A stretch of DNA of 10,564 bases from Lunasporangiospora selenospora (lineage: Eukaryota > Mortierellomycota > Mortierellomycetes > Mortierellales > Mortierellaceae): contig JAABOA010000945.1 in assembly GCA_015680635.1 (NCBI GenBank), positions 1 to 10,564 of the forward strand, in the 5' to 3' direction. The position numbers and the translations under genes are program-made. Below are positions 1 to 7,287 of the stretch, piece after piece. Numbering within the stretch: the stretch's first letter is position 1; each line of letters opens with the position of its first letter. Below the pieces are notes generated by a model. The model was given only the letters and a program-made list of their open reading frames with translations, made no database searches and was not told the DNA's origin.

Positions 1-2415
1 CAACCACAGGGGCCTCCTGTGGGACTGGAGCAGTAACAGGCTTCAAGTGCTCACGTCCTGCAATCCTGGCAGAACCAGTGCCACCAATACCACCACCCTC
101 CATGTTCATGCCCTGACTACCCTTGGTCATATCCTTACGAGAACCAGCACCCGCCTTGCGAGTACGCGCCAATCGTGCGGCAGCACGATCACGGAGTGGC
201 AACCATCTCTCTGGATCAGCAGTGTAGGGCGCACTGGAATCAAACTTCTTGGGCAAACGAGCCTTTCTCTTGTTGGGCTTCTTGGCACCAGATCGACGAG
301 GTCGCGAACCCGGTCCACGACGACGACCCAGGTCGAGACCCGAACCAGACACGGGCTCAGCCGAGACGTACTCACGCTTCAATCCTGGCACAACCCTCTC
401 CAACGCCTCAACATCCAGATCCATGGCATGCTGCATCTCCGGGAGTGCGTCGCCATACTTTTCGGCCTCGGTCGGTGCAAAGTAAGAGTACGCCATGATC
501 AACCCAGCAATGCTGGCAGGATCCGAGGGGTCTGCTTGAACCAACTCTTCGTAATCCTTGGCCGCCTCGCGGTAACGATGCGATCGCAACTTGAAAGCAG
601 CGGTCTGACGCAAGAGTGCCAATGGCATGGTCTTGGGAGCTCCCTTGGCCTGGTTTTGCTTTGCCCAGATCGCACTCGACTCGCTCAAGAGCTCGACTCC
701 CTTTTCACCCTGACCAGCTTGATCATAGAGCCAAACCAACAGAGCCACAAATCCGGGTTGATGTCTTTCCGCCTCAGGCAACCGAGTCAAGAATCGGGTC
801 AAGGACTCGATCGCCGCCGTGTAGTCACGGCCACCCTCCATGAGCATCAGCTGAATAGTCGCAAACTCGAGAGCCACCGATTGAGGTCTTTGTTGAGCAT
901 ACTCCCGAAGTTCCTCGATTGCCTTGGCAGTCTTCTTTTGGCTGAGGGTGGTTGCGGCAAGGATCATGTAGAGCGCATCATTGTCTGGCTGAGACTTGAG
1001 CAACTGACGGGCAGAATCACGGCAAGCCGCAAACTTGCTCTGGTAAAGATTCAACAACAACTCGTTCATGCTGATCGTGCGCTTCTGAGACTCAAAGAAC
1101 TTGGCACCCAGGGCCTTGGCCGTGGCAGACTTGATCTTCTTGGCAGAGTCGAAGAGGTCCTCGTCCTTTTGAATAGCCACCAAGTTGTTGGCGGCCACAG
1201 CAGGAACTGTCACTTCCAAGGCCCTAATTCGAAGGGAGAAGAGAAAAGAAAATGAAAAGACATTAGCAGACTAGTTTCTAAATAAGAGTGCTCGAGAAAG
1301 AGAGAGAGAGAGAGAGAAGGTAGCACCAGAGAAAATAGAGTCTTACTTGATCTTAAGGACAGACTGGTAGATCTCGCGGGCCTGCTCGGTACGTCCGAGC
1401 AATTGGTAGACATAGGCCGTCTGGACAAGGATAATGGCAAGTTCCTGTTCAATCTCTTCCTCCTCATAATCCCGAAGGGTTTCACGGCAAATCTCCTTGG
1501 CTTCCTCGAGGAGCTTGAGTGCCTGAGTATAATCTCCGGCCGAGATACGCGCACATGCCGAGTTGAAAGACAGCTCATACGTAACCTTGGTCACATCCTC
1601 GAGTTTCCACTAGAAAGAAAGAAAAAAGGGACGTTGAGAGGTCAAGACCGAATTGACAGGTATTCAAAAGACAAGATTCGTGACAAGGTACAGGCCATAT
1701 GCTCGGGATCGGTAGTGGGATTCCAGTTCTCTGATATTTTACCTTGTCATCAAGAGGCTGTCCCGAGTAAAGGATGGCGGCCTTGCAGGCGTTAAAGTTG
1801 GTCAAAATGTCATTGTAACCCTCATCGCTCTTGTTGGTATCTTTGAGCATTCCGTGGTACAATTCCAAGCAATCCTCGTAATTCTCCATGCGGTACAACA
1901 TTTGAGCCTCGAGGTGACGAAGATCCCATCCGAGCTTTTGTCCCTGAGCAGCCAACTCCTGTCGTTTGGTCTGGATCAAGCTCGATCCGTCGGCGAGCTG
2001 GTTGGTACGGTAGAAACAGTAGGCCTTCTCAAAGATAAAAGCAGACTTGTCGGCACCAAGGTGCTGACGTCCAGTGAGGATTGACAGGGCATCCGAATAA
2101 CGTTCGAGGCGGATAAGGGTGATTGCTTTGCAGTGGAGAGCATCCTTGTCCTTGGGACTCTGCGTCAGGACTAATAGAGTGAAATAGATGAGGTTTCCCA
2201 GGTGGAGGGGGGGGGGGTATGAATATTAATAAATGTTTTGCATGGGTTCAAAGGATCCAGATGATAAAGTTGAATGACCATATCGTGACATTACTCTTGT
2301 CGGTGAGGTTCAAAGCCTTTTCATATTCCTCTCGCTTGATGTGGCGCTCCAAGTCGCCAAAGAGTTGCTGGATGGTAGCCATTAGTTGGATGTCGTCAAG
2401 ATGAAGAGCACGCAT
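1..2415 (-). CDS. SRP72: Signal recognition particle subunit SRP72 (C-terminal end beyond window)
   Basis: SRP72 is the TPR-containing subunit of the cytosolic signal recognition particle; with SRP68 it binds SRP RNA and helps target nascent secretory proteins to the ER. I place exons at 2415-2295, 2170-1743, 1609-1347 and 1223-1 (open), with introns of 124, 133 and 123 bp (donors GTAATG, GTAAAA, GTAAGA; pyrimidine-rich acceptors). Joined, they read without a stop for 678 residues, close to the usual family length of about 670, so only a few residues should be missing. Residues 12-60 match the family N-terminus (QQLFGDLERHIKREEYEKAL, then a PKDKDALHCKA stretch after the first splice). TPR-like helices fill the first 550 residues. 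The C-terminal RNA-binding region is clear: a Lys/Arg-rich run, LPKKFDSSAP at 594-603 and DPERWLPLRDR at 607-617, then a KGSQG/Gly-rich tail. Start chosen at 2415; Met12 (2382) is an alternative. Family identity is nearly certain; exon edges are my reading. Confidence 0.95.
1299..1317. repeat. (AG)9 microsatellite in SRP72 intron 3
   Basis: Nine AG units lie within the third intron of SRP72. On the coding strand this is a CT tract, but it sits 76-94 bases upstream of the acceptor at 1224, which has its own pyrimidine tract, so it need not act in splicing. It is likely length-polymorphic. Confidence 0.9.
2207..2217. repeat. Run of 11 G in SRP72 intron 1
   Basis: A mononucleotide run of 11 G (C on the SRP72 coding strand) lies inside the first intron. 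It is a plausible site of sequencing error or length variation; it does not touch any reading frame I call. Confidence 0.9.
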
Positions 2416-3153
2416 GGAACAGGCAGGAACTACTTTAAAACCTTGGCGCGAAAGACGTGGCTGGAGTTTAAAAATGGCTGGATTTAATGGATAGCGAACA
2501 CTCTCTTTCGCCTACGAAAAATCATGACCGAGATGCCACTTCCTAGCTCTCAACTTTAGATCAAGTGGCGGCTTGCTTCACCTTTGTGTAGTTGTCAAAT
2601 AGGCAATGCTTGAAAGAGCGCGACTCCTTGTCTTGGCTCTCAGCTACCATGTCCAATTACCCACTCTTATCTTTGACCTTGCCTTGGTCCCACTCCCTTG
2701 CTCTCAACCTCCAAAAGTACCCATCCTTCGTCATATCCTCTTTGCGCCATTGACCTTGCCAAATGTGGCGATGAGCTCTGTACTAACAATGACCTGCTAC
2801 CACCGGCTCTGATCAGAATAGTAATGTCCTCAGATGCACACTTCCAAAAGACCTCTGGCTCTCACAAAGACCTCCTGCTTCAGCAAGTGTGGTTGTTTGT
2901 CGACCGACTTTGCGCCAAAGAGAAGTGAACGATTATCTTTTGGAAAGCAGTCCTATTCCTCTCTCTCTCTATGAGGCACCTCCGTTGACGCCCATGGCCC
3001 TCATTCCCCCCATTTCATTACTGAATTCATTTTCGAATCCAAGCGTCCAAACTCTGCCTCTCTGCCTCAACCACCCGCCCTTCACGTCTGCTACGTCTCT
3101 ACCATCCAGCACCCCAAGTGACCCGAGACGTACCGCTGGTCAATGCAGACAGG
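2416..3153. promoter_or_regulatory. Divergent promoter region between SRP72 and the F-box gene
   Basis: These 738 bases separate the start codons of two genes read in opposite directions, so they should hold both promoters. I see no clear TATA box. On the right side there is a CT-rich stretch (about 2951-2970) and a C/T-rich, G-poor leader running to about 3110, typical of fungal transcription starts. On the left side a TTTCGCGCC element lies close to the SRP72 start. Several overlapping short plus-strand ORFs occur here; none has recognisable protein content or a plausible splice to a neighbour, and I do not call a gene. Confidence 0.75.
2445..2453 (-). promoter_or_regulatory. E2F/MBF-like TTTCGCGCC element
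   Basis: The minus strand reads TTTCGCGCC, 30-38 bases upstream of the SRP72 start codon. This matches the E2F-type consensus (TTTSSCGC). A single 9-base match in 738 bases is weak evidence; function is inference. Confidence 0.3.
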
Positions 3154-3167
3154 ATGGTACTTTGTGA
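2994..3167 (+). other. Upstream ORF overlapping the F-box start codon
   Basis: An ATG at 2994 opens a 57-codon frame that ends at 3167, overlapping the F-box start codon (3154) in a different frame. The peptide is Pro/Ser/Leu-rich and unrecognised. The ATG context is poor (C at -3, G at +4). A 5-codon ORF at 2971-2988 precedes it, and an ATG at 3143 opens another overlapping frame to 3214. Whether these lie in the mRNA depends on the transcription start, which the sequence does not show. Confidence 0.35.
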
Positions 3168-4929
3168 GGAGGACCAGAGCAGGTCTTCGTTTGCCCACAC
3201 CACACCCTCACTGAGGCCCTTCTCCTCCGAGGCGCTCTCCCCGATCCAAGCCAAGGATGCTATCCATATACCCGAGATCACGGCCATTATTGCCCGAAAC
3301 CTCAAGAAAACCGATATCTCCGCCTGCAGCCGTGTCTCAAAAGCATGGCTGCAGACGTTTCTTCCACTCTTGTGGGAGTCTATCGACACACGTCTTGGAA
3401 GCTCTCATCGGTCCGACTTGAGCGTTCCAGGCCTTATGGCCAAGTATGGCCAATGGGTCAAGACACTAACCGTCATAGAAGCCTCGGGCTGGGAGATCTC
3501 TAGAAAGGCAAAGGAGTATCAAAGAACCTTCAATACTACCACGACCCTTTCATCCTTACCTCTCTCTAGAATTGCTCTGGATTCAATGCTCGTCTTTGAC
3601 TGTTCATCGCTAAGGAATATCACCCGGCTGTCTATCCATGTGGGCGTCAACCGGATTCAGGGTTACCGAAACTTGATTCACCGGAACCAGGAGACGCTCC
3701 GATTCCTCTTTCTTGCCATTACGGAAACCTCCATCTTTAGACAAATGCCCATCCAGTCCCCCATCAGGGGCAAGAGTCGCCTCAAAGAAGATGACGAAAG
3801 TCGCTTCTACATGCTTCTCTTTGATTTCCCGCAGAGAGCCTATTCGCTCCACACCTTGTACTTGGAACACTGGAAGATTACGCGTGAAGAACTGGGATGG
3901 ACCTTGGAAGGGTGTCCCAACTTGAAGTCTCTGTCACTGGAGGATATTTTGATTCTGGACATTGACGAGGATTTAACCGACAGTGAATCCAGCGCCGACT
4001 CGTTTGACACGATCCTGAAAGCGACCTCGTCCGGCCGGCATGTCCCCGCTCCTCTAGAACCACTGCAATTCAATGGAGGGCAAGCACCGCTACCCGTCTT
4101 TCAACACAAGAGTCTAGAGACCTTTCGAATGTGCTCCAAGATTTACAACATTATCGACCATTTCCCCAACCTCAAATCCATCGAGTTTTACCGATTTGAC
4201 CGACCCATTCAGGAACAGACGTTGAATCAATTCTGTAATTCGCTTGTTCGTTCCTGTCCAAAGGTTCAAGAGATTCATGCCAATGGATTTGAATGCTCGA
4301 TGCTCCCGGCTGTCCTATCGTCCATACAGAGACTGGTCATATTTCGTGGGTCGAGTGATCTCCCTACAGTGACCAAGATCCTGACAAGTGACCTTCGAGA
4401 GTCCTTGGAGGAGGCCACCCTCTCGGATTATTGTAAACAGACTCATTTGCCGCTACACTTTTTGGAAAGATGCCCAAGACTCCAAGTCTATCAGACGGGC
4501 CTTACAGAGACGACGCTGGGAGAGGTGATCGACTCTATCCATCGACCTGGTGGAGGTTGGGTCTGCCATGATCTGAGAGAACTACGACTGAGTATCATGG
4601 GTCTGTCTCCTGCGATGATTGAGGCAATTATGTCGGATCTAAAAGCAAAACGAGTGGTGGAACCCAAGGCAGCCCATCGGGGGTTGATAAGCTATGGTTT
4701 CGCGAGTGATAGTGAGAGCGGAGGAAATGGACAGAGTGGTGTCCATGTCCGAGAAAAGGACGGACCCTTGTCGAACAGTGATCTCTTGGCGATGGCCTTG
4801 AGAGAGTCGCTGATGACCCCTGTACAAAAGACCTTTCATCGAGACTTTTCAGCCTTTTTGAGAACGTTCAAGGCGCTGAGGAGACTTAATCTGGGCACTG
4901 GATGGTATAAGATCCCGCGATCGAAATGA
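3154..4929 (+). CDS. F-box/leucine-rich-repeat protein, probable SCF substrate adaptor
   Basis: A 591-residue intronless gene. F-box proteins bind Skp1 and bring substrates to the SCF (Skp1-cullin-F-box) ubiquitin ligase. An F-box fits residues 38-78: it opens HIPEITAIIARNL, continues TDISACSRVSKAW and closes with LPLLWESID, the pattern typical of large fungal F-box families. Divergent leucine-rich repeats follow, e.g. RNITRLSIHV, LHTLYLEHW, CPNLKSLSLED, FPNLKSIEFY, CPRLQVYQTG, LRELRLSIMG and LRRLNLG near the end. An acidic, Ser-rich insert (about 269-290, with DIDEDLTDSESSADS) interrupts the repeats, and another Ser/Gly-rich loop precedes a LLAMALRESL helix at 544-553. I start at ATG 3154 because it is the first ATG in frame and has good context (A at -3, G at +4); the frame extends upstream only to a GTG. 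Substrate unknown. The fold class is secure; assignment to an SCF is family knowledge. Confidence 0.9.
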   Translation: MVLCEEDQSRSSFAHTTPSLRPFSSEALSPIQAKDAIHIPEITAIIARNLKKTDISACSRVSKAWLQTFLPLLWESIDTRLGSSHRSDLSVPGLMAKYGQWVKTLTVIEASGWEISRKAKEYQRTFNTTTTLSSLPLSRIALDSMLVFDCSSLRNITRLSIHVGVNRIQGYRNLIHRNQETLRFLFLAITETSIFRQMPIQSPIRGKSRLKEDDESRFYMLLFDFPQRAYSLHTLYLEHWKITREELGWTLEGCPNLKSLSLEDILILDIDEDLTDSESSADSFDTILKATSSGRHVPAPLEPLQFNGGQAPLPVFQHKSLETFRMCSKIYNIIDHFPNLKSIEFYRFDRPIQEQTLNQFCNSLVRSCPKVQEIHANGFECSMLPAVLSSIQRLVIFRGSSDLPTVTKILTSDLRESLEEATLSDYCKQTHLPLHFLERCPRLQVYQTGLTETTLGEVIDSIHRPGGGWVCHDLRELRLSIMGLSPAMIEAIMSDLKAKRVVEPKAAHRGLISYGFASDSESGGNGQSGVHVREKDGPLSNSDLLAMALRESLMTPVQKTFHRDFSAFLRTFKALRRLNLGTGWYKIPRSK

Positions 4930-4963
4930 GTTTAAAAGAAGAGAACTGTACATTATGTATAAA

Positions 4964-4969
4964 AATAAA
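4964..4969 (+). terminator. Poly(A) signal AATAAA for the F-box gene
   Basis: AATAAA begins 35 bases after the F-box stop codon, in an A/T-rich stretch, with T-rich and G/T-rich sequence downstream. This is the expected place for the cleavage/polyadenylation signal of a compact fungal gene. Confidence 0.65.
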
Positions 4970-5022
4970 CATATCCTTCTGTCCCAGATGTCGAGTATCT
5001 GTCCCTTGTGGAAAACATTGTT

Positions 5023-5028
5023 TTTATT
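5023..5028 (-). terminator. Poly(A) signal AATAAA for the GST gene
   Basis: The minus strand reads AATAAA 82 bases beyond the GST stop codon at 5110. It lies only 54 bases from the signal of the convergent F-box gene, so the two transcripts probably end almost tail to tail. Confidence 0.6.
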
Positions 5029-5074
5029 GCTGTGGTCGCGACTTTGGTGGTCACATGGAACTAGTCTCCATCCA

Positions 5075-5087
5075 TTTTTTTTTTTTT
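5075..5087. repeat. Run of 13 T in the convergent 3' region
   Basis: A T13 run (A13 on the GST coding strand) lies 23 bases past the GST stop codon, inside its probable 3' UTR. Length variation or sequencing error is likely here; no coding frame is affected. Confidence 0.9.
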
Positions 5088-5109
5088 ACAATGTCTGGAA
5101 AAGACCCTC

Positions 5110-5934
5110 CTAAAAGCCAATCAACTCCTTGTTCTTCAAGGCCAAGGCCTTGTAGGTATCTGTCTTTCTCCAAGCGACGTACGAGGGAATAGCTTCAATG
5201 GATGTCTTGAGTTTCCAAAGAGCAGGTGTCTTTGTCTCGGAAACGATCTCTTCACCAGAGAAAAACGTGGCGGCACTGATGATCGTGGCAGTCCTGATAT
5301 CGGCCAATGTGAGCTTGTCGCCCAGGTAATGGCCATTCGAGCCATTGGCGACCAAGAGAGCCTCATGGTGCTTGGCCCACTTGGGGATGATGGTGGAAAC
5401 GAACGCCTGGATGACCTCGGCTTGAGCGGCGGGATCCTTTAATCCAAAAAACTTGAAGTGGATTTGTTCGATAAAGGCGTTGGTATTGGCAAGAACCTGA
5501 TCGATCGCAGTCTCCTCAAAGAGGTTGGAACCATAGAAACCAAACTTTTTGGCCAAATAACGCTCGATCGCGTCCGACTCGGCAATGGTCAGCACCTATA
5601 ACAAGGAGGGATCAAACATCTTAGCTACTGGGATTTGGAAAATAGAAAGATGTGGCAATCAAGTCGAGAAAAAAAAAGAATTCCTCACCGTGCCGTCTGC
5701 AGTGGTCTCTTTCAGGACAGGCAAGAAACCGAATGTAGAGTTTTTCTTGGCCTCGTCCTGGTTGTCGGGAAGAACGTACTTGAAGGGCACATCTGCAATG
5801 GACAGGAGAGCCAAGGCATTCTGGGCGACTCCAAGGACTCCCACATAATGAATCTCAAAGGTGCTAGAGGTGCCAGTCGAGTTGTAGGCAGCAGCTTGGG
5901 TGGGGTCAAAGTGCTTGGTCAAGGAGAGAACCAT
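5110..5934 (-). CDS. Cytosolic glutathione S-transferase
   Basis: Two exons, 5934-5689 and 5595-5110, with a 93-bp phase-0 intron (donor GTGAGG, acceptor TATAG), give 243 residues ending IGF. GSTs conjugate glutathione to electrophiles in detoxification. The N-terminal thioredoxin-like domain begins at about residue 26 (FEIHYVGVLG), after a 25-residue lead. Tyr30 is at the place of the catalytic tyrosine of Tyr-type GSTs. LPVL at 71-74 holds the cis-proline (Pro72), and ESDAIERYLA at 88-97 is the glutathione gamma-glutamyl-binding E-S-x-A-I motif. The helical C-terminal domain has GDKLTLADI at 174-182 with the T178-x-x-D181 N-capping box. The ATG has good context (A at -3, G at +4). The class looks sigma/alpha-like (the type that includes prostaglandin D synthases), but substrate cannot be read from sequence. 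A TATA box lies about 100 bases upstream. Family very secure. Confidence 0.95.
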
Positions 5935-6030
5935 GTTTGTTTAATGTCTTTGAGAGGATTGGCTATGCTTGCAGAGGATGAGAGTAGAAGATGGGGACGA
6001 AGTTTACATCTAGTTGCAAGTAGACGAGGG

Positions 6031-6038
6031 TTTTTATA
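6031..6038 (-). promoter_or_regulatory. TATA box of the GST gene
   Basis: The minus strand reads TATAAAAA, 97-104 bases upstream of the GST start codon. With a usual 30-60 base offset to the transcription start this leaves a 5' UTR of some 40-70 bases. A strong TATA box fits an inducible stress gene, which is inference. Confidence 0.65.
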
Positions 6039-6918
6039 GTGGATCGAAGGAGCCTTTAACCGAGTGGTCGATCATAGTATGAGAGCGAGAGAATTGGGTG
6101 AAAGGCTGCCTTTGTTCACAACAGAGAAAGAAGCGGCGTGTTTAGAGAGTAACTCGTCACATCTCTCGCACTCTGCGACTGCCAAGGATAACACACTAGC
6201 CCAATGAAAAAGAAAAAAAAAAATATTGATCGAGATTGTTGGCCATATTGGGGAGGAATAGGGAACCTAATCAAGACTAAGCTTGATGTCGTCGTCCTCC
6301 GATCGGCGGATGGACGCGAAGTGTGAGGAAGTAAATAGAATATTTTGTCCAGGTATACGATCGATTGCATAGATCTTAGAAATCAACTCTTGCTAAGCAA
6401 AATTTGGAAGAAAGAGCGCAGTCTTGGGATCGAACACCACTGCCACACTTCTCTTGCGCTCGGCCCTCATGAAAAAAAAGGTCACATTGGGAATGTGGCA
6501 TGCACAGAAAGCGGCTAAGCGACTCGGTCAATAATAATATCCAAGAAAATGAGCAGTTTCAAAGTGACAAGTATGTCTCCCTCCCCCTCTCTCTCCTCGG
6601 CCACCTTCAGTCAGTCTTTGACAACAGCTAGTCAACCCAAACGTTATCTTCTGCATGTGTTCAGTGGCGGGACCGTTGCAAACAAAGGAGGACACAGAGC
6701 AATGGTTTGACTGCATGAATGCGTAGCTAGGAGCGAATGAAATGCAAGAGCCCTTTTATGATGTCTAGCCCCCCTCTGCCAACTCTTTTGACTTGAAAAT
6801 GTACCCGTGTACGACATTGACCATTCCTGAACCATTGTTACAAGTATAGGTTCATAAACGGTGCCCATGGCCACTCTGGGCAAAATACGCGACTTTTTGT
6901 CATGATCACCCTTTCATC

Positions 6919-6949
6919 TTTTCTCTCTCTCTCCTCTCTCTCTCCTCTA
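6919..6949 (+). promoter_or_regulatory. CT-rich promoter tract of the Ser/Pro-rich protein gene
   Basis: An almost pure CT tract ending CTCCTCTAC lies about 340-370 bases before the start codon at 7288. Such pyrimidine tracts commonly precede transcription starts in filamentous fungi, so transcription may begin shortly after about 6950. Confidence 0.5.
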
Positions 6950-7112
6950 CACCATTGATAAAAGACCGCCTGTCTCGGTGCCCACTCTACTTCCGATTTG
7001 ACTCTCTACAAGCCTGATGCCACTTGCAACTTGACATCACGCATAGAACCCCTCATTCCTCCAGCCCCTCCCCCTCCCTCATTCCCCGCTGCCGCTGGAA
7101 AAAAAACCAACA

Positions 7113-7253
7113 GTAAGAGTTGCCTTTACTCTTTTTTTTTCTTTTCTTTTGACTGTCATTGAGGGTGTTGGCACACTGGACAGTGGCGGGCAATGAAAAA
7201 GCAAAGAGGAAATGAGTACTCACGGTTTTATTTCCACAATTACTCTGGATTAG
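7113..7253 (+). other. Possible 5' UTR intron of the Ser/Pro-rich protein gene
   Basis: CA|GTAAGAG at 7111 is a strong donor, followed by a T-rich stretch. TTAG at 7250-7253 is a possible acceptor; the resulting 141-bp intron is close in size to the others here. It would remove an ATG at 7193 whose 40-codon frame overlaps the main start codon. The tract before the acceptor is only moderately pyrimidine-rich and an alternative AG lies at 7260-7261, so the boundary is unsure. Confidence 0.4.
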
Positions 7254-7287
7254 ATTACAAGTCGACACCAACTAGAACATCCCCGTC

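Larger units (their letters stand above)
5935..7287. other. Intergenic region with two divergent promoters, no gene seen
   Basis: About 1.35 kb lies between the GST start and the start of the next gene on the other strand. I looked for exons, tRNA and other RNA genes and found none I can defend. The ORFs are short, low in complexity and without recognisable protein. The left 150 bases hold the GST leader and TATA box. The right 400 bases hold a CT-rich promoter and leader. The middle (about 6100-6880) shows only A- and T-runs, and a 25-codon minus-strand ORF at 6393-6470 (starts MRAERKRSVAVVFDPK) that I do not recognise. Confidence 0.7.

Noticed and set aside
47-1255. A 402-codon plus-strand ORF over the left part of the window
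   Set aside because: It lies antisense to SRP72 exon 4. The minus-strand frame gives a clear family match with intact splice sites, while the plus-strand product is Arg/Ser/Leu-rich and resembles no protein.
2606-2928. Overlapping plus-strand ORFs of 68-76 codons in the SRP72/F-box gap
   Set aside because: They begin at unfavourable or non-ATG codons, overlap each other in different frames, are low in complexity and match no family; this is promoter sequence.
3118-3153. A start for the F-box protein 12 codons upstream at 3118
   Set aside because: The codon at 3118 is GTG. In a eukaryotic nuclear gene the first in-frame ATG, at 3154 with good context, is the better start.
6055-6115. D-loop-like AACCGAGTGGTCGATC, suggestive of a Ser/Leu tRNA
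   Set aside because: No B box or acceptor stem follows at the required distance, so it is not a tRNA gene.
6418-6443. tRNA T-arm-like GTTCGATCCC on the minus strand
   Set aside because: It resembles a B box, but the flanking 5-base arms do not pair as a T-stem and no acceptor, D- or anticodon arm can be built around it. The nearby GCAGT/ACTGC pairing has a 16-base loop.
6116-7271. Minus-strand ORFs of 62-84 codons in the GST/Ser-Pro gene gap
   Set aside because: They consist largely of translated A/T runs and CT tracts (poly-Phe, Arg/Gly-rich), with no family resemblance and no plausible splice chain.
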